This document shows, piece by piece, positions 18,872 to 27,916 of a stretch of DNA of 64,000 nucleotides. The stretch lies in contig NZ_SORO01000001.1 of the NCBI RefSeq assembly GCF_004368965.1, positions 2,326,001 to 2,390,000 of the forward strand. The letters are read 5' to 3'. The stretch is from Leptospira meyeri (GTDB lineage: Bacteria > Spirochaetota > Leptospiria > Leptospirales > Leptospiraceae). Made by a program: the position numbers and the translations under genes. The notes below the pieces were generated by a model, which saw only the letters and a list, made by a program, of their open reading frames with translations, searched no databases and was not told the DNA's origin. Position 1 is the first letter of the stretch, and each line of letters starts with the position of its first letter.

Positions 18872-20197
18872 TTATTGGAAACTTATCTTGTGTTTGATGG
18901 TATGAAACAGGTCTTCCCATTGTGGGTCTGTTTTCATACGTTCTCTGAATTTATCGATTCCGTGGATGACGGTCGAATGTGTAGTCGAAAAAATTCTGCC
19001 GATTTGTGCTTTCGGAATATGAAGGACGTCATGAAGGAGAAGCATACAGAGATGTCTCGGTGGGATGAAATCGGCTTTCCGACTCTTTCCGAGTAAATCT
19101 TTCCGAGCGATGTTGGTACGTTCGCAGACAAGATCAATGACCATATCAGGACTGAATCCAATTCGTTTTTTATTCGTAAGAAAACGTGCTTCGGCAATTT
19201 CCTGAATTTTCTCTTCTGTGAGTAAAAAGTATTCATAGGCCTTTTTGTATAAGACCAAATCGTTTACGATTCCAATCAGAGCGCGGGAATCCCCTTCCAA
19301 TCGTTCAGCAAGCCACTGTAGAAGTTTGTCACTTGCAGGAATATTGAATTCAGAAAAATTGGCTCGCAAAAGTTCGATCCGCAGTGCCAAATCGTGCGAC
19401 TTGATATCGGCTTGGAGTCCGTGTACAAATCGAGATTTTAGCCTTTCGTGTAACGGTAGTTCGTAACTGGGTCTATCGGATGCAATGACGATTTGGCGTT
19501 TTCTATCATAAAGAAAATTGAAGAGTGCAAAAAATTCCTCTTGGGTTTTTTCAGCCCCGCCATTCAAAAATTGAATGTCATCAAAGAGGAGAACATTATA
19601 AGACTGGTATCGAATTTTAAAAGATTCGAGAGATTCGCGGTTATTCTGACGAACGGTAAAAATAAATTCATTTAAAAACGAGGTACTGTTTACATACCGA
19701 ACCGTTTTCCATGGATCCTTTTTTTTGATCTCGTTTCCGATTGCATGTAAGAGATGAGTTTTCCCCACACCTACTGGTCCAAAAATATAAAGTGGATTGT
19801 ATTTCCCTGGCTGTTCCGCCACACTTTTTGCAGCTGTATAAGCGATCTTATTGGAATCGGAAGTGATATAATTACTAAAAATAAATTCTGGATTTAGGTC
19901 CGAGTCGGATTCATCAAATTTGGATTGGATGACTTCCTTAAAAATCTGTGTGGATGTTTCTGATTCAGCTAGAATCGACACACGAAAACGATCACCTATA
20001 ACTTGATAAACGGCATCTTCAATGAAACTCGTGTATTTGGTTTCCACATGGCGTTTGATTCCGGTGGAAGGAGCCGTTAAGTGGACCACCTGGTTCTCAG
20101 ATTTATCGAATTTGAGTGGTGCGATGAAATTAGAAAAGTACTTGGGAGGTATCTGTTTCGATATTTCTTCTAAAATTTCTTCCCAACGTCTTTCCAA
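18872..20197 (-). CDS. dnaA: Chromosomal replication initiator DnaA
   Basis: AAA+ initiator that binds DnaA boxes and melts the origin. 441 residues: domain I begins MERRWEEILEEISKQI; Walker A GPVGVGKTHLL near 140; Walker B LLFDDIQFL near 203; domain IV at the C-terminus keeps the minor-groove Arg (R373 in GKSRK, matching E. coli R399). The base-reading loop, usually GGRDHTTV, reads STTHSTV at 404-410: one residue shorter, with Arg-Asp replaced by Thr-Thr. TTG start behind AGGGCGGG; the protein start fits the family length. Confidence 0.96.
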   Translation of the reverse strand: MERRWEEILEEISKQIPPKYFSNFIAPLKFDKSENQVVHLTAPSTGIKRHVETKYTSFIEDAVYQVIGDRFRVSILAESETSTQIFKEVIQSKFDESDSDLNPEFIFSNYITSDSNKIAYTAAKSVAEQPGKYNPLYIFGPVGVGKTHLLHAIGNEIKKKDPWKTVRYVNSTSFLNEFIFTVRQNNRESLESFKIRYQSYNVLLFDDIQFLNGGAEKTQEEFFALFNFLYDRKRQIVIASDRPSYELPLHERLKSRFVHGLQADIKSHDLALRIELLRANFSEFNIPASDKLLQWLAERLEGDSRALIGIVNDLVLYKKAYEYFLLTEEKIQEIAEARFLTNKKRIGFSPDMVIDLVCERTNIARKDLLGKSRKADFIPPRHLCMLLLHDVLHIPKAQIGRIFSTTHSTVIHGIDKFRERMKTDPQWEDLFHTIKHKISFQ

Positions 20198-20415
20198 GTT
20201 TCCCGCCCTAAATGTGAAATCGGGTACTATACTTTTAGCAAGTAGGTAGAATTCAAATGAAAAATCCGAAAACGCTCCAAACTACAAAAAATAGTCGAAC
20301 CGAATAAAAAAATTATGTCACCTTATTGGTTTGACATTGTTTAGCTTAGTAGCGGACGTTAGGTGATACTTAATGAATCAAACATTCTAAAAGAATTTGG
20401 TTTTTATATTCCAAA
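20198..20415. promoter_or_regulatory. dnaA upstream region with weak promoter candidate
   Basis: 218 bp without a gene between dnaA and holB. On the minus strand TATAGT (20231-20226) follows TTGAAT (20256-20251) with a long 19-bp spacer, a weak match for a dnaA promoter. TTATGTCA at 20313-20320 repeats the motif found three times in the dnaA-dnaN gap. Nothing else recognised. Confidence 0.35.
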
Positions 20416-21348
20416 TTAGGTAGCCAGTCTTAAAAACAACTGTGATAAAAGAACATACTCAAGCGCAGGAATTTCATAATGCAGTTTCATTTTGAAGTCA
20501 AGGATGGCTTCAATCCTCCCTACATTGGCTTCAAAGTTTTTTTGTCTGTATTCATAAAGAAGTAACAAACAAATCATTTCTAAAAAATCAATTCCAGTTA
20601 AGCCCTCTTTGTTCGATCGAAATTCTCCTAGTTGGTCTCTCACCCAGTTTTCTAATTTAAAAAGTAAAATGGAATCGTGACAATGTTCCCTTACATTCTC
20701 ATGCCACTCTTCTAAAAATTCATCGGAGATTTCAAAGGGATTGAGTGATCCGCCGTAATAAAGTTTGGATTCGGTCATTTCATTTCTACGAATCTTTTTG
20801 ATTTCGTCTTGAGGGAGATAGTTGAAGGGAACACATACCGATCGAGAGACGATGGTAGGTTTTAAGTTTTTTAAATCGTTAACAATAAGAATGAACTTTG
20901 TATGTGGCGGAGGTTCTTCTAAAGTTTTTAAGAGAGTGGTTTCCGCTTCATTGTTAATACGATTTGCTTCGGGAAATAAAACTACACGGTAATCTGATGT
21001 ATGTGGTTTAAAAGGAATCCTTGCTGATAACAACCAACGGATGGTGAAGTCTTCTGGATCTTTTTCTTTTCCAATCGCAATGTTTTTTCTTCTGGGAAAT
21101 TGAATGAAGTCGGGATGGACTCCTTTCATAAATTGGCGACAGGAATCACAAACTCCACAAGAGGTTCCTTCTAAACAAAGAAGTTGTCTCGAGAATCTTT
21201 CAGCGGCTGTCCACTTCCCCACTCCATCGGGTCCATAAAAAATAATGGAACCGGGAATTCGTGACCTATCATTTAAAAAAGATTTTAAGTAAGTCAGTGC
21301 AACATCTTGGCCTGAGACTTGGTCGAATGAAAACAGAGCATCAGCCAT
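20416..21348 (-). CDS. holB: DNA polymerase III subunit delta' (HolB-like)
   Basis: AAA+ clamp-loader subunit. 310 residues. P-loop region YGPDGVGKWTAA (Trp where Ser/Thr is usual, so probably no ATP hydrolysis, as common in delta'); zinc-finger Cys in CLEGTSCGVCDSC near 58-70; [17 protein letters not shown] near 140 and the sensor TIVSRSV. Starts 6 bp after ilvE stops, so co-transcribed with it. Confidence 0.85.
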   Translation of the reverse strand: MADALFSFDQVSGQDVALTYLKSFLNDRSRIPGSIIFYGPDGVGKWTAAERFSRQLLCLEGTSCGVCDSCRQFMKGVHPDFIQFPRRKNIAIGKEKDPEDFTIRWLLSARIPFKPHTSDYRVVLFPEANRINNEAETTLLKTLEEPPPHTKFILIVNDLKNLKPTIVSRSVCVPFNYLPQDEIKKIRRNEMTESKLYYGGSLNPFEISDEFLEEWHENVREHCHDSILLFKLENWVRDQLGEFRSNKEGLTGIDFLEMICLLLLYEYRQKNFEANVGRIEAILDFKMKLHYEIPALEYVLLSQLFLRLAT

Positions 21349-21354
21349 TGGTCT

Positions 21355-22278
21355 TTAGTATACCGGAGTCAGCCAATTCATATAACTTGGTTGTTCACCA
21401 CGAACCGCTTCAAAAAAGATAGATTGGATTTTTTTGGTGATGGGACCTATGTTTCCATTTCCAATCAAACGACGATCCACTTCTTTCACCCAAGCTACTT
21501 GCACACCTGTTCCTGAAAAAAATAATTCATCAGCGATATAAAGTTCGGAACGAGCAATGTCTCTTTCTACAACTTGGATCCCTAAGTCTTTTGCAATTTG
21601 AATGATACTTCTTCTTGTGATCCCTTCTAAAATTGAAGATGGAATGGTTGGTGTATGGATCACTCCATCACGAACGATAAAAAGATTTTCGGCAGAACCT
21701 TCTGATACAAATCCTCTCGCATCTAAAAAGATGGCTTCGTCCATTCCATTTTGAACGGCTTCTGATTTGGCAAGAGCCGAGTTCACATACCCGCCACTCA
21801 CTTTGGAAAGGGTGGGAATTTGGTTATCAGAAAATCTTTGCCAAGAGGAAACAATTGTTGTCAGTCCATTTTGTGTGTCGAGGTAGTCATCAAGCTTCAA
21901 CGCATACACGGTGATGTCTGCTTTTACGTCATGGAAACGCGGCGAAAGTTGTAAGGCAGAAGTGTAGATGAAAGGTCTTAAATATACATTTTGTTTTGCT
22001 TCATTTTTACGAAGGAGATCCAGAATGATGGATTGGATTTCTTCCGGTGTGATTTGGATTTGGAGCTGCATGATCTTTGTGGAGTTCACAAGTCGTTTGC
22101 AGTGTTCCGGTAATCGAAAGACATAGAGATTTTTTTTCGCTTCGCTGTAGTAACCACGGATTCCACCGAAGACGCCTGTCCCATATTGTAAGGCGTGAGT
22201 TTGGACACTAACTTTCGCGTCCTCGGAAGGAACGATCTTTCCTTCAAAGTATGTATAAGGGAATGAATTCTGAGCCAT
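21355..22278 (-). CDS. ilvE: Branched-chain amino acid aminotransferase
   Basis: PLP fold-type IV transaminase for Leu, Ile and Val. About 307 residues from the ATG that gives MAQNSFPYTYFEGKIVP, a normal family start; the frame runs 12 codons further upstream. Motifs: HALQYGTGVFGGIRGY, the PLP lysine in TLSKVSGGYVNSALAKSEA, EAIFLDARGFVSEGSAENLF, and FFSGTGVQVAWVKEVD. The Glu usual in VFEGIR is Gly here. Followed closely by holB. Confidence 0.88.
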   Translation of the reverse strand: MAQNSFPYTYFEGKIVPSEDAKVSVQTHALQYGTGVFGGIRGYYSEAKKNLYVFRLPEHCKRLVNSTKIMQLQIQITPEEIQSIILDLLRKNEAKQNVYLRPFIYTSALQLSPRFHDVKADITVYALKLDDYLDTQNGLTTIVSSWQRFSDNQIPTLSKVSGGYVNSALAKSEAVQNGMDEAIFLDARGFVSEGSAENLFIVRDGVIHTPTIPSSILEGITRRSIIQIAKDLGIQVVERDIARSELYIADELFFSGTGVQVAWVKEVDRRLIGNGNIGPITKKIQSIFFEAVRGEQPSYMNWLTPVY

Positions 22279-22448
22279 TGAGATTCCTATCACTCCAATC
22301 TTCTGAAGTTTCAAAATTAGAAAATGAATTTTATCTTTTTTTCTCTCGAAGCTTAGGCCGATGATTTTGATATCGTTCTAAGGAGTAGATTCGCAAATCC
22401 CACTCCCTCTCACTTTCGATAAGAACTGAATACTTAAGAAGACATAAT

Positions 22449-24323
22449 ATGAATCCATCCTTTTATCCTAACCAATTTGATTGTATCGTTGTCGGTGCAG
22501 GTCACGCCGGAACAGAAGCTGCTTATATTTCTGCCAAAGCGGGACTCAAAACTTTACTCATCACAATGAACCTTGATACTATCGGACAGATGAGTTGTAA
22601 TCCTGCCATCGGTGGAATTGCAAAAGGACATATGGTTCGTGAAGTGGATGCACTTGGTGGACTTATGGGTCGAGTGATCGATCAAACGGGAATTCAATTT
22701 AAGATGTTAAACACATCGAAGGGTCCTTCGGTTTGGGCTCCGCGTGCACAAGCAGAGAAAAAACAATACCAACTGATGATCAAACACCAGTTGGAAAAAT
22801 TAAAAACTCTTTCGATCCGACAAGACACTGTTGAAGATTTGATCGTCGAAGGAAACCAAGTCGCAGGTGTCATCACTGGTCGAGGTTTTACTTTTTATAC
22901 GAATCATGTGATCTTAACCACAGGAACTTTTTTATCCAGTGTGATTCATATTGGAACTTACCAAAAAGAATCCGGTCGAATTGGGGAACCTACAACCAAA
23001 GGTCTTTCCCACACACTCTCTCGTTTTGAATTGCGACTCGGAAGATTAAAAACAGGAACCCCTGCTCGTGTTCATAAGAACTCGATCAACTTTGATGGAC
23101 TTGATATTCAGGATGGAGATGAGAACCCTCGCCCCTTTTCTTTTTCAACTAAGAAGATCGATCGCAAACAAATTCCTTGTTACATCACTTACACCAACGA
23201 TACAACACATGAACTGATCAAACAAAACTTAGAATACTCACCGATGTATTCGGGTCAGATCAAAAGTATTGGCCCAAGGTATTGTCCTTCGATTGAAGAT
23301 AAGGTGGTTCGTTTTGCAGAGAGAGATCGTCATCAAATCTTTATCGAACCGGAAGGTTATGAAACAAGCGAGATGTATCTCAATGGTGTCTCCACAAGTT
23401 TGCCGGAAGAAGTGCAATGGAAGTTTCTTCGAAGCATCAAAGGTTTAGAAGAAGTGGAACTCATGCGCCCGGGTTACGCAATCGAATATGATTTTGTAGA
23501 TCCAACAGAACTAAACCCAACTCTCGAAACCAAAAAAGTAAAAGGTCTCTATCACGCCGGTCAAATCAACGGAACTACTGGTTATGAAGAAGCCGCAGCA
23601 CAAGGTCTTGTTGCTGCTTACAATGTGATTCGTTCTGTGAGAAAAGAAGAACCAATTCTTTTCAAACGCAGTGAGTCTTACATTGGAGTTCTTGTGGATG
23701 ATTTGGTTTACAAAGGCGTAGAAGATCCTTACCGGATGTTCACAAGTCGGGCTGAGTATCGATTGCTTTTACGCCAAGACAACGCCGACCAAAGACTCAT
23801 GCAATATGGATATGAAATGGGTCTTGTAGAAGAGAATCTCTACCACGAAATGCGTGATCGTTATGCTCGAATTGATAAAATCAAAACCCATATGTTTGTG
23901 ACTTCCATGAAGCCGACCGAAGAACTCACAAAAGTATTGAAAGAAAAGAAAATTGAGAATTATAAATTCGGTCATACAGTGGCTTCGTTTTTAAAAAGAT
24001 CTGATATCAAAATCGAAGACATCGAAACTTTTGTTCCCGAACTTCAAAACCTAAACGAAGATGAGAAAGCTGTTTTGGAAATGGAAGTCAAATACGAAGG
24101 TTATCTCAAACGAGAATTGGAAACGATTGAATACCGTAAGAAATTTTTGAACTTTCAAATCCCAAATGATTTTGATTACGCCAGCGTGAAAGGATTGAAA
24201 ACAGAAGCGGTTGTGAAGTTAGAAAAACACCGCCCTATGAATTTAGAAAATGCTTTGCATATTTCGGGCGTGGATCCTTCCGATGTGGATCTTCTACTCT
24301 ATCATCTGGTGGACAAACGATAG
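22449..24323 (+). CDS. mnmG: tRNA uridine-5-carboxymethylaminomethyl modification enzyme MnmG
   Basis: FAD enzyme that, with MnmE, makes (c)mnm5U34 at tRNA wobble positions. 624 residues: FAD-binding [12 protein letters not shown] near residue 13; [24 protein letters not shown] with the catalytic-site Cys; [47 protein letters not shown]. The usual downstream partner rsmG is about 1.2 kb away, separated by an antisense gene. Ends into two tandem hairpins. Confidence 0.96.
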   Translation: MNPSFYPNQFDCIVVGAGHAGTEAAYISAKAGLKTLLITMNLDTIGQMSCNPAIGGIAKGHMVREVDALGGLMGRVIDQTGIQFKMLNTSKGPSVWAPRAQAEKKQYQLMIKHQLEKLKTLSIRQDTVEDLIVEGNQVAGVITGRGFTFYTNHVILTTGTFLSSVIHIGTYQKESGRIGEPTTKGLSHTLSRFELRLGRLKTGTPARVHKNSINFDGLDIQDGDENPRPFSFSTKKIDRKQIPCYITYTNDTTHELIKQNLEYSPMYSGQIKSIGPRYCPSIEDKVVRFAERDRHQIFIEPEGYETSEMYLNGVSTSLPEEVQWKFLRSIKGLEEVELMRPGYAIEYDFVDPTELNPTLETKKVKGLYHAGQINGTTGYEEAAAQGLVAAYNVIRSVRKEEPILFKRSESYIGVLVDDLVYKGVEDPYRMFTSRAEYRLLLRQDNADQRLMQYGYEMGLVEENLYHEMRDRYARIDKIKTHMFVTSMKPTEELTKVLKEKKIENYKFGHTVASFLKRSDIKIEDIETFVPELQNLNEDEKAVLEMEVKYEGYLKRELETIEYRKKFLNFQIPNDFDYASVKGLKTEAVVKLEKHRPMNLENALHISGVDPSDVDLLLYHLVDKR

Positions 24324-24357
24324 AAATTGGTTCGTGAAAAGAACCAATGGACTATCG
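24318..24357 (+). repeat. Hairpin spanning the mnmG stop codon
   Basis: Outer arms CGATAG (24318-24323, containing the stop) and CTATCG (24352-24357); inner arms ATTGGTTC (24326-24333) and GAACCAAT (24341-24348). No T-run follows, so it is not a simple terminator; it may protect the mRNA end or be regulatory. Confidence 0.55.
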
Positions 24358-24373
24358 ATTAATAATCCGCTTC

Positions 24374-24413
24374 AAACAAAAACCAAGAGGGGATTCCTTC
24401 TTGGTTTTTGTTT
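24374..24413 (+). terminator. Terminator of mnmG
   Basis: Perfect 15-bp inverted repeat (24374-24388 with 24399-24413), loop of 10. The A-rich left and T-rich right arms could act in both directions. Confidence 0.8.
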
Positions 24414-24733
24414 CTCATCTATGAATCTGTTTTTTAAATTAGAAATCTTAAAGTGCAATCACTGAATCGAAAATGTTTGTTTTTGAATCACCGGCTATTT
24501 GAAGTTTTAGCCTTCGCAAAATAAAGTTTTTATCTTTTTAAAATCAAATATTGAATTCAGCTAAAACATTCCGCTTATCGTTTTCAGGTATTCTTCCGTA
24601 TTAAGCGACCACCACTTATCATTTCATAATTGGCAACCTTCAACTTTTGTTGGTTCCAAGTTTCCGAAATTCCAATTTGAAAATTACTGCTATCGATTGC
24701 CAAAATGATCTTCTGAAACGGAGTTCATTTTTT
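24414..24733. other. Gene-free stretch between mnmG and the secreted-protein gene
   Basis: About 320 bp, AT-rich. I see no ORF of note, no tRNA and no clear hairpin or repeat in it. Confidence 0.6.
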
Positions 24734-25459
24734 CTATTCGTAGACAAGCACGTGGGTCTTTTCAAGGATCCAGTTGTCACCTTGTTTCACGTGAAACGAA
24801 TGTGACTCCAAACTTCCATCTGCTTTGTATTTGAGTTTGTGGACACGTCGATTCTCACCTTGGAAGAATTCTCTTTCCACTAGGTTTCCTTTTCCATCAA
24901 ACTTAAAATGAATTTCTCCAAGACCCTTCTTTTTATCATCAGTCAGATATTGAATTTGAACATTGGGTCGTTTAGGATCGATTTGAAATCGGAAGGATTC
25001 GTTGTCTTTGGTTTCTAAGTTTTTTCCTTCAGCAGCAAAAATGTTCCCTTCACCATCACTCTCGATAGAATAGACAATTAGCAATCGGCCTTCGCCATCT
25101 TTTACGTTCATCTTTTTCAAAGCACGACCTTTGAATTGGAAATCCTTTCTTTCGACTAAGTGTCCACCATTGTCATAGACTTCTTCGCTAGAAAGTAATC
25201 CTTCTGTATATCGAAAGATTGTTTTGCCATCACTCTTTCCTTCTTTATCGGAATAAGTTTCACTGATCAATTTTCCATCACTGTTGTATTCATATTCTGC
25301 GACATAAATAACCTGACCCTCTCCGTTACGAACGATCTCTTTGTTCGGAACTTTTTTAACTTTTTTAAACAAGTAAGCGTCTTTGTGGGACCACTTGCCG
25401 GGTGTATAACCTAAAATAGGAAAGGAAAGGATGATTAAAAAACTAATGATTCGAATCAT
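24734..25459 (-). CDS. Secreted protein with YD/MORN-like repeats
   Basis: About 241 residues; signal peptide MIRIISFLIILSFPILGYT. The mature part is built of short beta repeats of the type YEYNSDGKLISETYSDKEG, FRYTEGLLSSEEVYDNGG, FKFDGKGNLVEREFFQG, KYKADGSLESHSF, resembling toxin_RHS/MORN-type antitoxin repeats but without a toxin domain. Probably periplasmic or surface-exposed; function unknown. ATG chosen for the signal peptide and a GGAG upstream. It sits antisense between mnmG and rsmG, and its 3' part contains a parS site. Confidence 0.65.
   Translation of the reverse strand: MIRIISFLIILSFPILGYTPGKWSHKDAYLFKKVKKVPNKEIVRNGEGQVIYVAEYEYNSDGKLISETYSDKEGKSDGKTIFRYTEGLLSSEEVYDNGGHLVERKDFQFKGRALKKMNVKDGEGRLLIVYSIESDGEGNIFAAEGKNLETKDNESFRFQIDPKRPNVQIQYLTDDKKKGLGEIHFKFDGKGNLVEREFFQGENRRVHKLKYKADGSLESHSFHVKQGDNWILEKTHVLVYE
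24783..24798. promoter_or_regulatory. parS site (one end mismatch)
   Basis: TGTTTCACGTGAAACG, matching the general bacterial parS palindrome TGTTTCACGTGAAACA except at the last base. It lies inside the 24734-25459 coding region, about 2.2 kb before parA. Confidence 0.85.
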
Positions 25460-25517
25460 GGAAAAGAGTTCTCCTACAGGAGACATCGGCGAATTCATTT
25501 AAAACGATAACGAGATT

Positions 25518-26261
25518 ATGTCAGAAAAAACGATCCAAGAAGAAATCCAAACCATCATCCCAGATTTGTTTCCCAAGTTGGAGCCAGAGTTTGATTGGGA
25601 ATTAGTGAAAAACTTTTATGAGTTTCTGAAACGAGACAACGAGAAAGGAGGATTCTTTTCTCGAAATGATTCGGAAAAGATTCTGGAGAGACATATTATT
25701 GAATCGCTTATCTTTGTTTGGAAACTGAAAGCAACCGGATATGTTTCACGTGAAACAAATGTAGCGGATGTAGGAACTGGGCCCGGGCTTCCTGGTTTTC
25801 TCTTTGCCCTCTTAAAAAAAGCGCCGCATGTTTTTCTCGTCGATTCTCAAAAACGAAAACTTGCACTTCTCGAAACAGAAATCGAAACGGGAACTCTTTC
25901 CAAAGTCAAAAAACGAGTGGAGTTTATCTATGCTCGAACGGAAGAAATTAATTCAAATTTTGATGTCGTGACTTCGAGAGCAATGGTTCCTTATCCATAC
26001 ATCGCAGAAGTAACGACGAGAATGGTGAAACAGAAAGGAATCTTATGTCCCTTTCTTGCACAACCCTACCAAGATTTAGAAAAAGAAACCGAGGTCTTAA
26101 GCAACAATGGTTTCTTTATGAAAAAAGAAATTCCCATTCCCGAATTAGAGTTTGTGGGAAAGAGACATATAAAAATACTACAAAAGAATTCCCTTCCTAA
26201 AAAGGGATTCCCCCGCGACTGGAAAGAAATCGTAAAGGAGACTAAGAGCAAGAATGGGTAA
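25518..26261 (+). CDS. rsmG: 16S rRNA (guanine-527-N7)-methyltransferase RsmG
   Basis: SAM-dependent methyltransferase for G527 of 16S rRNA (old name gidB). 247 residues: N-terminal [11 protein letters not shown]-binding [13 protein letters not shown] near 85, [13 protein letters not shown], and [10 protein letters not shown] near 155. The parS site at 25742-25757 is read here as YVSRETN. Overlaps parA by 8 bp, and AAGGAG for parA lies in its last codons. Confidence 0.92.
   Translation: MSEKTIQEEIQTIIPDLFPKLEPEFDWELVKNFYEFLKRDNEKGGFFSRNDSEKILERHIIESLIFVWKLKATGYVSRETNVADVGTGPGLPGFLFALLKKAPHVFLVDSQKRKLALLETEIETGTLSKVKKRVEFIYARTEEINSNFDVVTSRAMVPYPYIAEVTTRMVKQKGILCPFLAQPYQDLEKETEVLSNNGFFMKKEIPIPELEFVGKRHIKILQKNSLPKKGFPRDWKEIVKETKSKNG
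25742..25757. promoter_or_regulatory. parS site (perfect)
   Basis: TGTTTCACGTGAAACA, exact 16-bp consensus palindrome bound by ParB, inside rsmG about 500 bp before parA. Confidence 0.93.
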
Positions 26262-27015
26262 AATCGTTTCGATCAGTAATCAAAAAGGTGGAGTCGGTAA
26301 AACGACAACAGCGATCAATTTGGCATCCAATCTTGTTGATTTGGGAAAAAAAGTTTTGCTCCTTGATATCGATCCGCAAGGAAACTCCGGCTCTGGTCTT
26401 GGTTTGGAAGTGCAGTCTTTAAATAAAACTACTTATGAAGTTTTGATTGGTGAACTTTCTGCGAGAGAAGCTGTTCAAAAAACCTTCGTAAACAATTTGG
26501 ATATTATTCCTTCCAACATCAACCTCTCGGGATTGGAAGTAGATTTTCTTGGGATGGAAAGAAAGGAATTCAAATTGAAAGATGCTTTGGCATCTGTAAA
26601 GGAATCCTATGATTATATTCTAATCGATTGTCCTCCATCTCTCGGTGTACTTACTATCAATGCACTTTGTGCTTCTCAGTCTGTGATGATCACTTTGCAA
26701 ACGGAATACTTTGCTCTCGAGGGACTTTCGCAATTAATGCGAATCATTTCTCTTGTACAGTCTCAATGGAATCCATCACTTACCCTCGAAGGTGTACTCC
26801 TTACTATGTATGACAAACGAACCAATTTAGCAAACCAAGTAGCAGAAGATGTTCGTAACTATTTCAAAGAGAAAGTTTATGAAACTGTCATTCCACGAAA
26901 TGTAAAATTATCAGAAGCACCTTCTTTTGGAAAACCGATCAACTACTATGATCCAGATGGTGTGGGTGCAAAAAGTTATAAAAGTTTAGCGGAAGAAATT
27001 GTAGGGAAGGCATAA
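26254..27015 (+). CDS. parA: Chromosome partitioning ATPase ParA (Soj)
   Basis: Walker-type ATPase that segregates ParB-parS complexes. 253 residues: deviant Walker [15 protein letters not shown] at 11-24, [13 protein letters not shown] near 41, and [12 protein letters not shown] near 120. No N-terminal HTH, so the short chromosomal type. ATG overlaps rsmG by 8 bp; parB follows after 4 bp. Confidence 0.95.
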   Translation: MGKIVSISNQKGGVGKTTTAINLASNLVDLGKKVLLLDIDPQGNSGSGLGLEVQSLNKTTYEVLIGELSAREAVQKTFVNNLDIIPSNINLSGLEVDFLGMERKEFKLKDALASVKESYDYILIDCPPSLGVLTINALCASQSVMITLQTEYFALEGLSQLMRIISLVQSQWNPSLTLEGVLLTMYDKRTNLANQVAEDVRNYFKEKVYETVIPRNVKLSEAPSFGKPINYYDPDGVGAKSYKSLAEEIVGKA

Positions 27016-27019
27016 AGTT

Positions 27020-27916
27020 ATGGCACTCGGCAAAGGTAAAGTTTTAGGAAGAGGTCTTGGGAATTTAATTCCCGTAAATGAAAACAACGTAGAGATTTCT
27101 AAAGACGAACAAACCGGTCTTCGAGAAATTAAAGTCACAGAAATTTTACCAAACCCACACCAACCTAGAAAACAATTTTCGGATGCATCGATCCAAGAGT
27201 TATCCAATACCATTGTAGAACATGGAGTGATCCAACCTATCGTTGTACAAAAAAATCCTTCGGGATCTGGATTTCTTTTGGTAGCGGGAGAAAGAAGATT
27301 ACGTGCATGTAAACTTGCTGGCTTTGCAAAAATTCCTGCAATTGTTCGCGATCTTTCCGAAGCAGATATGATGGAACTTGCCCTCATCGAAAATATCCAA
27401 AGAGAAAATCTAAATCCAATGGATGAGGCTTTGGCTTATCAGGCAATTATCGACAAACGAGGGTTAAAGGTAACTGACCTTGCGACCCGAGTGGGAAAAA
27501 ACCGAGCTACCATTTCTAACTTGATTCGTCTACTTTCTCTTCCTAAATTATTACAAGACTTAGTGAAGGAAGGAAAACTTTCGGAAGGACAGGCTCGCCC
27601 TCTTCTCTCTATCCCTGATCCAAAAAAACAATTGGAAGTGGGACAGAAAGTGATCGCAGAAGGATGGAATGTCAGAGAGGTAGAGAACTTTGTTTCTAAC
27701 CTTTTACATCCGGATAAAAAATCAAAGCCCTCTTCTTTTGCTGCTGATAAACGAGATGCAAGTATTGTAAAGCTAGAATCCAAACTCAGAAACAAATACA
27801 GTTCTAAAGTGGAAGTGGCTCACAATGAAACGAATGGAAAAGGTAAGATCGTTTTTTCTTACGCCAACTTAAATGACATGGAAAGAATTTTAGAGCAACT
27901 CGGTGTGAAATTGTAA
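27020..27916 (+). CDS. parB: Chromosome partitioning protein ParB (Spo0J)
   Basis: CTP-switch clamp that loads at parS and spreads. 298 residues: LGRGLGNLIP near the start; LPNPHQPRKQF; GERRLRACKLAG (CTP-binding GERR); ALIENIQRENLNPMDEALAYQ; HTH around KVTDLATRVGKNRATISNLIRLL; C-terminal dimer domain. Its last 27 bp overlap the convergent ABC transporter gene. Confidence 0.95.
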   Translation: MALGKGKVLGRGLGNLIPVNENNVEISKDEQTGLREIKVTEILPNPHQPRKQFSDASIQELSNTIVEHGVIQPIVVQKNPSGSGFLLVAGERRLRACKLAGFAKIPAIVRDLSEADMMELALIENIQRENLNPMDEALAYQAIIDKRGLKVTDLATRVGKNRATISNLIRLLSLPKLLQDLVKEGKLSEGQARPLLSIPDPKKQLEVGQKVIAEGWNVREVENFVSNLLHPDKKSKPSSFAADKRDASIVKLESKLRNKYSSKVEVAHNETNGKGKIVFSYANLNDMERILEQLGVKL

